A stretch of DNA of 64,000 nt, taken from positions 49,023 to 113,022 of the forward strand of contig JBDTVG010000128.1 of the NCBI GenBank assembly GCA_040007395.1, given 5' to 3'. Position 1 is the stretch's first letter; each line of letters starts with the position of its first letter. Below, one piece after another: positions 51,469-61,808 of this stretch. The notes under the pieces are model-generated. The model saw nothing but the letters and a program-made list of their open reading frames with translations. It had not been told where the DNA came from and did not search any database. Position numbers and translations under genes: made by a program. This stretch comes from DATGFK01 sp040007395. GTDB lineage: Bacteria; Chloroflexota; Anaerolineae; Aggregatilineales; UBA2796.

Positions 51469-52167
51469 CTAACGCTCATCCAGCCAACGTTGGGCATCCA
51501 GATTCGCCTGTTCATAATCTTCGAGCCGACCAATATCCAGCCAATATTCTTCGATGAGATAGCTATATACGGGGCGGTTAGCATCCATCGCCGCTTGGAT
51601 CAACTGAGTGGCATCGAAACGACCCTGCGACGGCAGTAGGTCAAGCGCTGGGGGGTTGATCAGATAAATGCCCGCATTGATACGTGTTGAGTAAGTGGGC
51701 TTCTCGCGCAACTGCGTAACACGATCCACCGAATCTTCGATTACGCCGTAGGGAACTTGATGCTGATAATTTTTCGTACCCACTGTGATCTCGGCCTGAT
51801 GCTGCTCATGGAAAGCAGCAAATTTCCTGAAATCTAAGCGAGTCACTAGATCGCCGTTCATCATCAGGAAAGGGGCAGTCAACCGATCTCGAAGCAGATT
51901 GAGCGCCCCCGCCGTGCCAAGTGGTTCCTGTTCGCGTACATAATGTAATGTTACGCCGAGATGTGAACCGTCCCGAAAATAGGATTCGATCAATTCGGCT
52001 TTGTAGCCCAGCGAGAGGGTAATCTCTGTGATGTCATTCAAACGCAACCGTTCGAGTAGCAGTTCAAGGATCGGCGTTTCGCCAATGGGGAACATCGGTT
52101 TAGGGATCACATAAGACCATGGGCGGAGTCGGGTACCGAGACCGCCACACATGAGCACAGCTTGCAA
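51469..52167 (-). CDS. Sugar-1-phosphate nucleotidyltransferase
   Basis: A nucleotidyltransferase of about 232 residues, in the family of glucose-1-phosphate or mannose-1-phosphate nucleotidyl transferases. It opens QAVLMCGGLGTRLRPWSYVI with the G-G-x-G-T-R-L-R-P signature, then PKPMFPIGETPILELLLERL. FLMMNGDLVTRLDF carries the metal-binding Asp and EEYWLDIGRLEDY the late motif. It makes an NDP-sugar from NTP and a sugar phosphate; the sugar is not clear, and it has no C-terminal beta-helix. TTG at 52167 places the family's first residue correctly, with GGGAAAA upstream. A TTG at 52209 is the alternative. Confidence 0.85.
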   Translation of the reverse strand: MQAVLMCGGLGTRLRPWSYVIPKPMFPIGETPILELLLERLRLNDITEITLSLGYKAELIESYFRDGSHLGVTLHYVREQEPLGTAGALNLLRDRLTAPFLMMNGDLVTRLDFRKFAAFHEQHQAEITVGTKNYQHQVPYGVIEDSVDRVTQLREKPTYSTRINAGIYLINPPALDLLPSQGRFDATQLIQAAMDANRPVYSYLIEEYWLDIGRLEDYEQANLDAQRWLDER

Positions 52168-52251
52168 GATTATTTTCCCAGACTCTATTTTTGTCAGGCG
52201 CAGTGTCAAAATCTGGGGCGATTATAGCGCATGTTATATAGCCCTCACTCA

Positions 52252-52287
52252 AAGTGCCTCTCTATGATATAGAGTAGAGAGGCACTT
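52252..52287 (-). terminator. Hairpin terminator after the A2M gene
   Basis: AAGTGCCTCTCTA (52252-52264) and its exact complement TAGAGAGGCACTT (52275-52287) form a 13-bp stem with a 10-base loop, 16 bases after the stop of the minus-strand A2M gene. The following T-run is short. Confidence 0.72.
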
Positions 52288-52302
52288 CCATATCTGGCTG
52301 GC

Positions 52303-55300
52303 TTAGAATTCTTCGATACCAGCAGGCAGCAGTTTGAATATCTGTCCATCACTGCGCCCGAAGACTTCTGGCATATAGAACTCGTGACCATTGGCGGGCA
52401 GCACATGATAGGTTCCAGCTACCCCAGCTCGTAGTTGGTAGACGTACTGGTATGTGCCTTTCGGCAAGTACGGCGCATAGAGGATTGTGCGATCATCGCG
52501 CAGTTCCGTATGGGTAAACACCCAGTATAGCCAGCCATAGCGCAGTGGATCTTTGGCATCCTGACGGGGAGTCGTCTGTAGGCTCACATCGATTGATTGT
52601 GTGCCTGCCGGGATCGGGTCTTCAATCGCGACATAGTTGAGCGATTCGGGGACGACGATATTCAACGTGACGCGGATCTGATCCCCGACATGCGCAGTCG
52701 TGATTGGCGTGTGTTTCTTGTCGTTTTCCAGACTGTAGGTGCGCTCGATCATGATGCCACGCGAGATCGCCTTGACGTTCTCTACAGGCAAGTATGTCTT
52801 TAGCTGCGCCGTATAATACAAAGTCCCTGACCCAGCATTGCGTTGGATAGCGATCTGGTTGATCTGGTTGGCTAGCAATTGCCCAACGGACACCTTCAAA
52901 TCATAACCAATACGGGCATTATCAGCAGATGCTATTTCGCCGCTGGTCAGATATTGCCCGTTCAGCGAGATGCCAAATCCATAGTCTGGTTTGAGATCGC
53001 CTGTTTGCAGCATCCAATCCGTTAGCCCCATGACTGACCAGACGGTTTCCTGTGTTGTCTCCCATGAATCGAACTTGCGGGCGGTCATCAACCAGCGCAC
53101 TGTATCGGGAATAAGCGGGCTAGTCGGCTCCGTCTTAACCAACGCTTCAAGCACGATCGCGGTAGTGCGTGTGTTGGTCGTCCAGTTCCATGTATCGTAA
53201 CTAGATTCCTCCCAGTGTTCTCCAGTGAGACTGAATTGGGCAGCCCGCTTGATATTGTCCATCAGCGGGTTACGATGGTAGCCCGACCCCGGCTCAATGA
53301 TGGCGAAATCCATTGCCAGAAAAGCGGTTGCGTCGAGATTCATGCGGTCACGCTGGTCAAACAGCTTGACCGAGCGACTCACGTCAAAAACTTGGACATT
53401 GAAATTTCCGGTTACGCCCAGCTCACTCGCCCGTGCCAGCACATATAGGATGAATGCCTGACGGTTGAGATCCCACGACGGCGTATTATCGTTCACCTCT
53501 TTGAGGCTTTGCCGCAGACCTTCTAAACCTTTGGCAAATACTTTGCTGTCAACCTGCCAGCCCGCCGATTTCGCTTCGGCTAGCCCCAACATTGTATAAG
53601 CACTGATTAGTTGATCGGACTGGTCATCGATGAACCAGCCCCAGCCGCCATCCGAATGCTGATCGTTATAGATGCGTTGGAAGGCAGTCTCCATTACAGC
53701 GGAAAGGTCATCGTAGAGTGCTTTATCGTTGAGGCCAAGTGCTCTCTGCGCTCGATACATCACCGCATCAGGTAGGAAACGACTAACGGTCTGCTCAATG
53801 CAGTAGTACGGAAAGATTTTGAGCGTATGCAGCGCGGCTGTCGAACTTGAAGCCAACGAGCGATCAACATGAATTTGAAGCGTATTATCTTTTGCCCCGG
53901 TGACTTGTGACGGGACAAGCAGCCCTTCGGTGCGGATGCCGCCCTCATTGCCGATGACACCGCCTGTTGTCACCGTGTCGGGCGTTTCGTAGCGCAGAAT
54001 AGGCAAAAGCCGATCATCGCCTTGTCCTGTAGAGGGCTTGGCTGCATCGGTATAGTGTCCATCCTTCGAGGCCACTTTGAAAGTTACATCAACCGAAGCA
54101 GCATCTAGCACGGTCATAGGCCATTCAAAGTTGAGGCGATCATTTGCCGGGATAGTCGCATAGTGAACGAGATCGCCCTTGATTGCCGCACCTGTGATGT
54201 CAACAGTAACCGCTACCTGCTGCGGTTCGTCCGTGTTATTGTTGACGATGGCGCTTAGCGTGCTAGTATCGCCCACCACGTAGAAGCGCGGGACTTCGGG
54301 ACGGACGAGCAGCGGTTTGGTACTAACCAACGAATGCGTGGTTTGTCCGACAAGGGTGGTTTTAGTTGGACCCATCGGCAGTGTATAGGCGCGGGCATCA
54401 AGTACCCATGTGGTAAGCTGATCAGGCAGCGTCACCGTAATCGAAGCATTGCCGCTGCTATCCGTGATCACGGACGGTGCCCACAACGGTGTTCCGACAA
54501 AGTTCTGGCGTACTGTGAAGATCCCAAAGTAGTCACTGCCACCTTTGCCACCACCCTTGCGGATGTTGATAATCTCCTGAGTCTCCTGATCGATATTGTA
54601 GATGAGCGTGTTCGCTGTGCGGACTCCCAGCCCTTGCCGCGAATAGAAATAGCTCATCAATGACGGGAGGTTATCGGGCATCAGCGAAATAATTGCCTCA
54701 TCCACGAGCGCCAACCCGACTTCGGCTTGGACAGGTTCGCCTGCGTAATTGGTGACGTGAAGTTTGTAAGTGACTTGCTCACGCGGGCCAGCTTTTTTCT
54801 TGTCGCTCTCTACTGCGATTTGCAAACCTAATTGTCCTGTATCAACGTTGAGTTGGATGAGACCCGTTCGGAAAGCCGCCGTGAAGTTGTGTTCGTCCTC
54901 GCCTTTAATGACCGTGACGGAGATAAACGCATCGGGAGCCATATCGGGCGTGATGGGCAACTTATAGATCATGCTGTTGCTGTGCAGTGTGACGACTTCT
55001 TTCTTGAGAATGCCGCTGCGTTCAACAGTGATCAACGCGGTAGAGGTTCCCTGAAAGGGTGTAGGAATCAGGATCGAAGCTGTTTCGCCCACTTTGTAAT
55101 CAGATTTATCGGCTTGTAGGTCGATCCGATTGCTGTTCGGTTCGCGCCACGACACGAAATCTTTGCCTGCAATCCACAGAAAGGTCGAGGACTTGATAAC
55201 GTTGCCTTTCGAGTCTTTGCTGCTAGCATAGACTTTATATGCGCCGCCATGTAACGGCGTAAAGTCGAACGTTCCTTTGCCGTTTGAGTCGGTCTGCACT

Positions 55301-58300
55301 TGCCCGCCAGATACATCCTGCTCGGCAACATCGTTTTGCCAGATGGTGCGACCTGTCCCCGGTTCTACCGTTTGGACACTCGCCCAGACGCGCCGTACTA
55401 CCCGCACATCAATTGGCGTATTGGTCAGCGGTACACTGTTATTGTTGACGGCGATAACGTGCAGGCGTTGATTCTCATTTGCCGCGCCGACATAGTTTTC
55501 GACCCCAACACCTACATGATACTGTCCCGGATCAACCACTACCTGAGACCGTTCGGCAACCAACTGGTTTGACTGATCTGATACAGTAGCCTCGATGGTA
55601 TAGATCAGGCTGCGCCGCGATTTGCCCAACGCCGCCGGGAATTGGATAGTATAGTGGCCTGTGTCATCGGTGCGTCCCGATCCCGATGAGGCAAACTGGG
55701 ATTGGTCGTCCTCGTAATCCTGCGAAATCTGATCTTGATTGTAGTCCTCGAAGCTGTATGCCCCGCCGCCAGTGTAGTAGAAGTAATAGGGGTCGGTGCG
55801 AACTGTCCATTCGACTTTGGCATTGGAGACTGGCCCGCCAAAATAGTAGGTACTCTCAACAGTAGCGCGGACTTTATCGCCGGGGGTGACATGCGGCGAC
55901 TCAGCATTCACGGCAACGCGGAACTCTGGCGGCGTGTAATCGGCAACCGTGATTTCGGTGGTGAACTGCGGCGAATCTGGACGATCATCTTGTGGGGTTG
56001 ATCCCGGTGGCAGCGGCGTAGCCGTTCCAATCATAGGCGTTGCCTTTGGTTTTGGATCGGGTTTGTTGGGACGCGCCACGATCCGGTACTCACCCAGAAT
56101 CCCATTGGTATCAAGGCTAAAGCTATCCGAGAAGCTGCCATATTCGTTGAGGGGCAGTTTCTTGCTATAGATTGTCTGATTATAGGGATCGATGATGTCA
56201 ACAGGAATGGCGGTTTTATTGCTCATGCTGTACACCGCATCGTCACGATTGCGGATGGTGCCTTTGAAGTAGATTTTGTCACCGCGCCGATATAGGCGAC
56301 GGTCTGTATACAGATACAAGGCCATATCTTCGCTGTTAAACATCGTCGGTTGCTGGAAGTCTGGCGCGTCGATGCCCAGTGTCCAGACCGAAGCAGCGAT
56401 ACCGAAATGCCCGTCGCCGTTCACCGCTGCATAGATGATCTCTGATCCGGGGTTCAATTCTGCACGGGAACTGAATCGGGCGATCCCGTCTTGATCGGTT
56501 ATCACAGGACTACCAAAGGGTAGCATTTTTTGATAGTTCGCCTGCTGAATCATGCGGTAAAACTGCACTGATAGTCCGGGAGACGGTTGGCCTGATTTCA
56601 GATCTGTGATCCACGCCAACGCCTCGTGCTGACCCACTTTCAGCGTAATATTATCGGTGGCGACGAGCATCAGGTGTGACACATGTTGCTCGTTATTGGT
56701 GATCTCTGGCGCTTCCATTTCCAGACGATAAATTCCCGGCTTGAGGCCACCCGGTGTTATCGGCGTTTGCATCGCTGCTTGATCGGTAGCGGCGGCAGTA
56801 GCGCTCATGGTAGGTGATGCAGTCGCGGGCAGAGTGGCAGCGGGACTAGTCAACGGCGCAACATAGGGCTGTTTTAGGTCGCCCTCGGCAATCCATCCGT
56901 TGAGAGTGCCATCGGCGTTTTGCACCTTCCACCATACATATTGATCGGCGCAGACGGGGCCATCCACCACGTCAAATTCTGTACCACTGGCGGCTCGCCC
57001 GATAGCTACCGACGTTTGGAGACCCGGTTGATTCCGCACATTGATCGATGCAGGAACAGTCGGAGTTGTCTTATCGTCCTTGGGGATCTCTTTTCGCACG
57101 ACGCTAACACGCTGCCCAACGGCAAGGATCGAGGGGGCCGCTTCTACGCACACCAGATTGCCCTGCTGACCGATACTCGCGCCATCGGTAGTAATCGACA
57201 GCAGGTCATAGCGCATAATATTTTGCGGGTTATAGATCGGCACAACCCAGCGCCGCATGACATGCTCCTGCTCGTCTTTGCTCTTGGGCGTATTCGTCGA
57301 TAAATTGAGGAACAGTGGCAGCGGGACATTTGAAAGACTCATGCCAATCGTGCCAATATTGCGGTGTGTCACAAAGACTCGCGTTTGATGGTAGGCATTA
57401 TATAAGCCCATCGATTGTCCCGCCGTTTCGAGCGAGGCAGCGGGGCCAAGTGCGCCAGTCACATAGCGGAACTGGATCTTGTTCTTGCCGACGATCTTAT
57501 ACACAATCGGGTTAGGATCGAGTTGAAGCTGTGTTCCCCAAATGTCGGTCATACCATCCGTGTTAATTGTGACTGTGTAGGTAGTGCTAGGCAGCGTCCC
57601 AAACTGTATCCGTGCCGAAGTGCTGTCGGGGCCAATATCCGTATCAAGGACAACTCCTGCCACTTTGGGAAGAATTTCGATACGCTTGGCGAGATCGTCC
57701 AGCTTCATTGGCGCGGAAAAGGTGAGATTGACATCTACCGAAGAATTGACCAGTTCGCCATCATGTGGGCTGGTATCCACAATCGACGGTAATTTTAATG
57801 TGCTAAAGGAACTGACAGCACTGGCGGAAAGCTGTGTTCCCTTTACGCTGCGAATTTTAGTGCGGTCAACCTTGATCGTGTAATTGGTGGAATAGTCCAG
57901 CAAAACACTGGGACGGAAACCTAGCTCGACATTCTCTTTATCCCACTTGAAACTGCCGGGGATAACCTGCCCTTTTGGGCCGATGAGCGAGAAGCCCGAT
58001 TCGGCGGAGGGAACATCTACGGGATAGTTGAATCCGACCCGAATCAGCGGACTGCGAAAAACCCTTCCCCGGCCATCTTCTGGCGCAATATAGTGAACCA
58101 TAAAGGTTTCAAGCTGGGGTGGAATAATTTTTATCGTCTTAAAGCGCGAGTAAAAGCCTTCCTTAAGGCTGCTGCCACTGACATCGGTTAGCCCTTTGGG
58201 AATATTCAGTACATAAACAGTATTGCTCATTAACGGCGTGGTCGGTTGGAAGGTGTAGATCGAGGTGGTCTGCCACTGTCCTTTACCTTCCATTTCCGGG

Positions 58301-58860
58301 TAGCTTTGGAAGGGCGCAGGCAGTGCTTGCATTTGTTCAGCGGTGCCGAGTGGCACCACAGGACGGTTAAACACAATGGTGATCGGCGGGCGCAGATCGG
58401 TTCCATTGGAATCGTCTTCAGGGAAAATTTGGGTCACTTCCAGATAGCCCGTTGTATGCAGCTTGAGCGAAAACGTATCGCGTAGTGCTGTACCTATGCT
58501 GCTTTTGGCACGGCTATCGAGCGTGAAAATGTAGGCAGTTGCCCGATCAAAAGGCTTGGTTGGCAAATAAGTGAGGATCGTGTCGCTTTTCCATTGGAAC
58601 GATCCTGCTACCGCCGGAGTCACCCCAAATGCCGCCTCGACACTAGCCCGATTCATGGCAGTGTTAAAGGTGAAAGTCACACCATGATCGACAGATAGTT
58701 CATCGCCACGCGCCGGAATCGTATTCACGACCCAAGGTAATATGCCGTTACCTTGCCCGTAGGTGATGTTCTGCCCTGCAAACATGAGAGCCAGTGCCAC
58801 GGCAACTGCACCAACCATTAACACGCGGCGGAGTAGTTTGTTGAATTTATTATGCTTCAT
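52303..58860 (-). CDS. Bacterial alpha-2-macroglobulin with SH3 domain
   Basis: A 2185-residue secreted or membrane-tethered A2M. N-terminal signal/anchor VGAVAVALALMFAGQ. Residues about 45-460 hold several Ig-like (Big_5-type) domains. An SH3-like domain lies at about 573-667 (SINVRNQPGLQTSVAIGRAA ... WWKVQNADGTLNGWI). The MG domains follow, with RRLYRRGDKIYFKGTIRNRD, and the A2M core with WVLDARAYTLPMG. The thioester motif PYYCIEQ is intact (Cys1687, Gln1690). A2M proteins trap attacking proteases: cleavage of a bait region exposes the thioester, which binds the protease covalently. GAGGAG precedes the ATG. It is followed in the same direction by a hairpin and preceded by a serine hydrolase gene, resembling the pairing of A2M with a penicillin-binding protein gene in enterobacteria. 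Confidence 0.92.
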   Translation of the reverse strand: MKHNKFNKLLRRVLMVGAVAVALALMFAGQNITYGQGNGILPWVVNTIPARGDELSVDHGVTFTFNTAMNRASVEAAFGVTPAVAGSFQWKSDTILTYLPTKPFDRATAYIFTLDSRAKSSIGTALRDTFSLKLHTTGYLEVTQIFPEDDSNGTDLRPPITIVFNRPVVPLGTAEQMQALPAPFQSYPEMEGKGQWQTTSIYTFQPTTPLMSNTVYVLNIPKGLTDVSGSSLKEGFYSRFKTIKIIPPQLETFMVHYIAPEDGRGRVFRSPLIRVGFNYPVDVPSAESGFSLIGPKGQVIPGSFKWDKENVELGFRPSVLLDYSTNYTIKVDRTKIRSVKGTQLSASAVSSFSTLKLPSIVDTSPHDGELVNSSVDVNLTFSAPMKLDDLAKRIEILPKVAGVVLDTDIGPDSTSARIQFGTLPSTTYTVTINTDGMTDIWGTQLQLDPNPIVYKIVGKNKIQFRYVTGALGPAASLETAGQSMGLYNAYHQTRVFVTHRNIGTIGMSLSNVPLPLFLNLSTNTPKSKDEQEHVMRRWVVPIYNPQNIMRYDLLSITTDGASIGQQGNLVCVEAAPSILAVGQRVSVVRKEIPKDDKTTPTVPASINVRNQPGLQTSVAIGRAASGTEFDVVDGPVCADQYVWWKVQNADGTLNGWIAEGDLKQPYVAPLTSPAATLPATASPTMSATAAATDQAAMQTPITPGGLKPGIYRLEMEAPEITNNEQHVSHLMLVATDNITLKVGQHEALAWITDLKSGQPSPGLSVQFYRMIQQANYQKMLPFGSPVITDQDGIARFSSRAELNPGSEIIYAAVNGDGHFGIAASVWTLGIDAPDFQQPTMFNSEDMALYLYTDRRLYRRGDKIYFKGTIRNRDDAVYSMSNKTAIPVDIIDPYNQTIYSKKLPLNEYGSFSDSFSLDTNGILGEYRIVARPNKPDPKPKATPMIGTATPLPPGSTPQDDRPDSPQFTTEITVADYTPPEFRVAVNAESPHVTPGDKVRATVESTYYFGGPVSNAKVEWTVRTDPYYFYYTGGGAYSFEDYNQDQISQDYEDDQSQFASSGSGRTDDTGHYTIQFPAALGKSRRSLIYTIEATVSDQSNQLVAERSQVVVDPGQYHVGVGVENYVGAANENQRLHVIAVNNNSVPLTNTPIDVRVVRRVWASVQTVEPGTGRTIWQNDVAEQDVSGGQVQTDSNGKGTFDFTPLHGGAYKVYASSKDSKGNVIKSSTFLWIAGKDFVSWREPNSNRIDLQADKSDYKVGETASILIPTPFQGTSTALITVERSGILKKEVVTLHSNSMIYKLPITPDMAPDAFISVTVIKGEDEHNFTAAFRTGLIQLNVDTGQLGLQIAVESDKKKAGPREQVTYKLHVTNYAGEPVQAEVGLALVDEAIISLMPDNLPSLMSYFYSRQGLGVRTANTLIYNIDQETQEIINIRKGGGKGGSDYFGIFTVRQNFVGTPLWAPSVITDSSGNASITVTLPDQLTTWVLDARAYTLPMGPTKTTLVGQTTHSLVSTKPLLVRPEVPRFYVVGDTSTLSAIVNNNTDEPQQVAVTVDITGAAIKGDLVHYATIPANDRLNFEWPMTVLDAASVDVTFKVASKDGHYTDAAKPSTGQGDDRLLPILRYETPDTVTTGGVIGNEGGIRTEGLLVPSQVTGAKDNTLQIHVDRSLASSSTAALHTLKIFPYYCIEQTVSRFLPDAVMYRAQRALGLNDKALYDDLSAVMETAFQRIYNDQHSDGGWGWFIDDQSDQLISAYTMLGLAEAKSAGWQVDSKVFAKGLEGLRQSLKEVNDNTPSWDLNRQAFILYVLARASELGVTGNFNVQVFDVSRSVKLFDQRDRMNLDATAFLAMDFAIIEPGSGYHRNPLMDNIKRAAQFSLTGEHWEESSYDTWNWTTNTRTTAIVLEALVKTEPTSPLIPDTVRWLMTARKFDSWETTQETVWSVMGLTDWMLQTGDLKPDYGFGISLNGQYLTSGEIASADNARIGYDLKVSVGQLLANQINQIAIQRNAGSGTLYYTAQLKTYLPVENVKAISRGIMIERTYSLENDKKHTPITTAHVGDQIRVTLNIVVPESLNYVAIEDPIPAGTQSIDVSLQTTPRQDAKDPLRYGWLYWVFTHTELRDDRTILYAPYLPKGTYQYVYQLRAGVAGTYHVLPANGHEFYMPEVFGRSDGQIFKLLPAGIEEF

Positions 58861-58873
58861 CAGGGGCGCTCCT

Positions 58874-58893
58874 CGAACGTTTTAACGAACGTT
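58874..58893 (-). promoter_or_regulatory. Direct-repeat operator-like sequence before the A2M gene
   Basis: CGAACGTT occurs at 58874-58881 and 58886-58893, 12 bases apart, with each copy holding the palindrome AACGTT. It lies just upstream of the A2M ribosome site, a position that could bind a regulator. Function is not known. Confidence 0.3.
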
Positions 58894-58992
58894 AAGGCCA
58901 TTGTACAGGACACGCCCCGATACGAAGTGGCGGCTCACCTACGCTTGAGTCACGATTGCACACCGCCTTATGCAACCGCCCCATAAATGCGC

Positions 58993-60762
58993 TTATCGAA
59001 TTGGCGGCAGCGAACCAGAGCGCAAATCGACGAAAAGGCGGGGATCGATGCTGCCCAAATCGCACTGTGGTACAGGCTGAGTATGCGTTTGCGCCAGTGC
59101 TGTCGCCGGGTTATAGGTGTTATAGACCATCCGCGAAATCTCTGCGATGGTCGGGAACGAGTCTTCGTAATTCAGCCATTTCTTGTTACGCAGCATCACG
59201 ACCAACACATAATCGCCGCCGGGGGTCGAGACAATGCCCGCATCACCGTGAACCTCATTGACCCAACCATGCTTGTGTGCCACCTGAATCCCATCTGGCA
59301 CGCCTGCCCGCAGCATCGCCGGAATATTATCAGCACGAAGGGTACGCACGATACCCCGACACTTCTGCATGGTCAGTTGATCGGGGAATACAGCGGGCAA
59401 CGGCCCCGTACCGTCCAGCGCACACTGATAGATGCCTGCCAACAGCCAACCGAGATCAGAAGGCGTAGTCTGGTTGAATCGATCTGGGTCTGTGGAAATC
59501 TGATCGGCAGTCGTTGTGAGCGATTGAATCGGAACGAGTGTCGGTGTAGGGCCAGCGGCGGGCTTATCCACCGTGAGCGGTCCGACAAGAAATGTATCTT
59601 TTAGCCCCAACGTTTGCATCGTGGCGGTTACATAATCCGCACCCCGATAAATATCGCCATCGCCCAGATAGCTCAACAGTTGGTTGGAGGCGGCGTTTTC
59701 GCTGCAAATGATCATCAAACCGATGAGATTGGCCTGTTCGACAGTGGGAATAGCTCGCACTTTACGATAGAGTGACACGAGAATGGGAATTTTGATGAGG
59801 CTCATGCCGCTGTAAGCAAGGCCGGGATTGAGGCTGTAGCGTTCGCCCGTTTGTAGATCCATCAGAAATGCCGAGCCGACTTTATCCGTTCCCGGCTCGA
59901 AATGCTTACTCAGCATATAGTCATAAATTGCGTTGCTTAACGTCGCCAAATGATCGGATAATGCCGCAGCAGGCGTTACTGTCCACACGGGGACACTCGT
60001 CACCACCATTGCTGGAGTCGGGGTCAATGTGGGATAGCCGAAATCCGATTCGCTAGTCGTCGGAACACTATTGACATCGCCTGTCACCGTTACCGCACTC
60101 CGAAATACCCAACCGCGCCCTCCGGCAACTTCTGGAAACGCAATTTCTAGCCACAAAAACTGAGTATGGCGGCGCAAAACTGGATATTTCGTCCCTTTGT
60201 TGATCGTACCGATTCGCGGGAAGTCAGTGCCGGGGCCGTACCGTACATTCAGCGAATCGACGGCTTCGATGTACACCCCAGTGTCGGCGGTCAGTTGGCT
60301 GGTCGGAGTGAGGGTTGCTGCCGGAGCATTGGTAATCGCAGCGGGTGCATCTGTATTGACCGCCGCAACAGGGCCTTGTGTATTGACTGGCTCAACCGTA
60401 GCCGCAATAGGCGTGTTTATCTCTGCTTCGGAAATGGGAACCGCGCCTAAATCACCTGTGAGCTTGACCAGATCCTTATAGACCCACCCCTGTTGGCCTG
60501 TCGGCAGCGCGATCAGATACCAAGGGAACTTGGCACTGCGCGCCACAATTGGGTATTTCGTCCCAACGCTGATTTGCCCTATCTGCGAATAGGAAACTGC
60601 TGGCCCGCTGCGAAGATTAGCCTGACCAATGGCCTCCGCAAACGCTTTACTTTCATTTTGACCGAAAACTGTTGGCAGCGCTCCAAACAGCAACAGGATG
60701 ATCCCTACTGCTAACACCGCGTAGCGCCAATGTTGAAGTTTAATTGCTAGTTGCATCGACAT
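58993..60762 (-). CDS. Secreted serine hydrolase (beta-lactamase-like) with two SH3 domains
   Basis: A 589-residue exported protein with a signal sequence (YAVLAVGIILLLFGALPTVFG). Two bacterial SH3 domains occupy about residues 40-105 (ANLRSGPAVSYSQIG) and 165-235 (LNVRYGPGTDFPRIG). The C-terminal domain resembles class A beta-lactamases: SLIK with Ser321 and Lys324, SEN (354-356) for the SDN motif, and KHG in QVAHKHGWVNEVHGDAGIV for the KTG motif. It may hydrolyse peptidoglycan-type peptides or beta-lactams; the changed KHG leaves this open. GGGAG eight bases before the ATG sets the start. The A2M gene follows in the same direction after 132 bases. Confidence 0.85.
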   Translation of the reverse strand: MSMQLAIKLQHWRYAVLAVGIILLLFGALPTVFGQNESKAFAEAIGQANLRSGPAVSYSQIGQISVGTKYPIVARSAKFPWYLIALPTGQQGWVYKDLVKLTGDLGAVPISEAEINTPIAATVEPVNTQGPVAAVNTDAPAAITNAPAATLTPTSQLTADTGVYIEAVDSLNVRYGPGTDFPRIGTINKGTKYPVLRRHTQFLWLEIAFPEVAGGRGWVFRSAVTVTGDVNSVPTTSESDFGYPTLTPTPAMVVTSVPVWTVTPAAALSDHLATLSNAIYDYMLSKHFEPGTDKVGSAFLMDLQTGERYSLNPGLAYSGMSLIKIPILVSLYRKVRAIPTVEQANLIGLMIICSENAASNQLLSYLGDGDIYRGADYVTATMQTLGLKDTFLVGPLTVDKPAAGPTPTLVPIQSLTTTADQISTDPDRFNQTTPSDLGWLLAGIYQCALDGTGPLPAVFPDQLTMQKCRGIVRTLRADNIPAMLRAGVPDGIQVAHKHGWVNEVHGDAGIVSTPGGDYVLVVMLRNKKWLNYEDSFPTIAEISRMVYNTYNPATALAQTHTQPVPQCDLGSIDPRLFVDLRSGSLPPIR

Positions 60763-60893
60763 TCCAATGACTCCCGCAAGTTTTGAGAAAGCATATCTTA
60801 CCCACTACCCATTAGCCATCTATATAATAGTTGCCATACAAGGCTTCCCTACATTAAAAACTGATTATAGGTCGAGGTTTTTAGAAGAAAGAA

Positions 60894-61769
60894 ATGAACG
60901 TGACACATTCTAATGAAATGAGTGGCAAAATCTGTTTGGTAACCGGGGCAACGTCAGGAATAGGCGAAGTTACGGCGCAAGGTCTAGCGGCAATGGGCGC
61001 AACCGTTATCGTTGTCGGACGTACACCATCCAAAGGTGAAGCAACCGTTAACATGATCAAGCAAGCAACGGGCAATCAGGATGTTACGTTTATGCAAGCG
61101 GATCTGTCGTCACAGGCTTCTATTCACAAACTGGCAGAGGATTTCAAAGCCAAATACCAGCACTTGCATGTTCTGGTCAACAACGCTGGGGCGATGAATA
61201 TGGAACGGTCTGTAACCGTCGATGGGCTGGAAACGACGTTCGCCGTGAATCATCTTGCCTATTTTCTGCTCACCATGCTGCTGCTGGATGTACTCAAGGC
61301 CAGTGCGCCTGCCCGTGTTGTGAACGTCTCCTCCGAGGCACAAAGTGGCGGGAAGATCGACTTTGACGATCTTCAAGGCGAGAAACACTACAGCGGCTTT
61401 GGCGCTTATTCACAGTCGAAGCTGGCAAACGTCATTTTCTCACAGGAACTGGCAAACCGACTTCAAGGGACAGAGGTCACTTCCAACAGCTTGCATCCGG
61501 GACTCGTGGCAACGGGCTTCGGTAAGAACAATAACCTGCTGATGCGCGGCTTGCTGACATTGGGCAGTGTATTCTTTATCAGTGCCAAAAAAGGAGCAGA
61601 GACATCGATCTATCTTGCTTCGTCGCCAGAAGTCGAGGGCGTAACAGGCAAATATTTCATCAAGAAGGCTCCGGCAAGAATCAACCCTGCCGCTGAAGAC
61701 GACGCGATTGGTCAGCGCTTGTGGCAGGTCAGCGAGGAACTGACCCACCTTGTGCCGGAACAGCATTAA
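60894..61769 (+). CDS. Short-chain dehydrogenase/reductase
   Basis: A 291-residue classical SDR of the retinol dehydrogenase-like group. The cofactor loop is TGATSGIG (17-24), followed by VVGRTPSKGEAT (suited to NADP by the Arg after the second strand), NNAG, VNVSSEAQSG with the active-site Ser, and YSQSKLAN with catalytic Tyr and Lys. The substrate cannot be told; these enzymes reduce or oxidise alcohols, aldehydes or ketones in the cytoplasm. An ATG at 60918 is a possible alternative start. The spacer upstream (60763-60893) separates it from the divergent serine hydrolase gene and should hold both promoters. Confidence 0.87.
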   Translation: MNVTHSNEMSGKICLVTGATSGIGEVTAQGLAAMGATVIVVGRTPSKGEATVNMIKQATGNQDVTFMQADLSSQASIHKLAEDFKAKYQHLHVLVNNAGAMNMERSVTVDGLETTFAVNHLAYFLLTMLLLDVLKASAPARVVNVSSEAQSGGKIDFDDLQGEKHYSGFGAYSQSKLANVIFSQELANRLQGTEVTSNSLHPGLVATGFGKNNNLLMRGLLTLGSVFFISAKKGAETSIYLASSPEVEGVTGKYFIKKAPARINPAAEDDAIGQRLWQVSEELTHLVPEQH

Positions 61770-61808
61770 GTGAGATTGAGAGTCAATCAAAATTCAGGAG
61801 AATTACCC

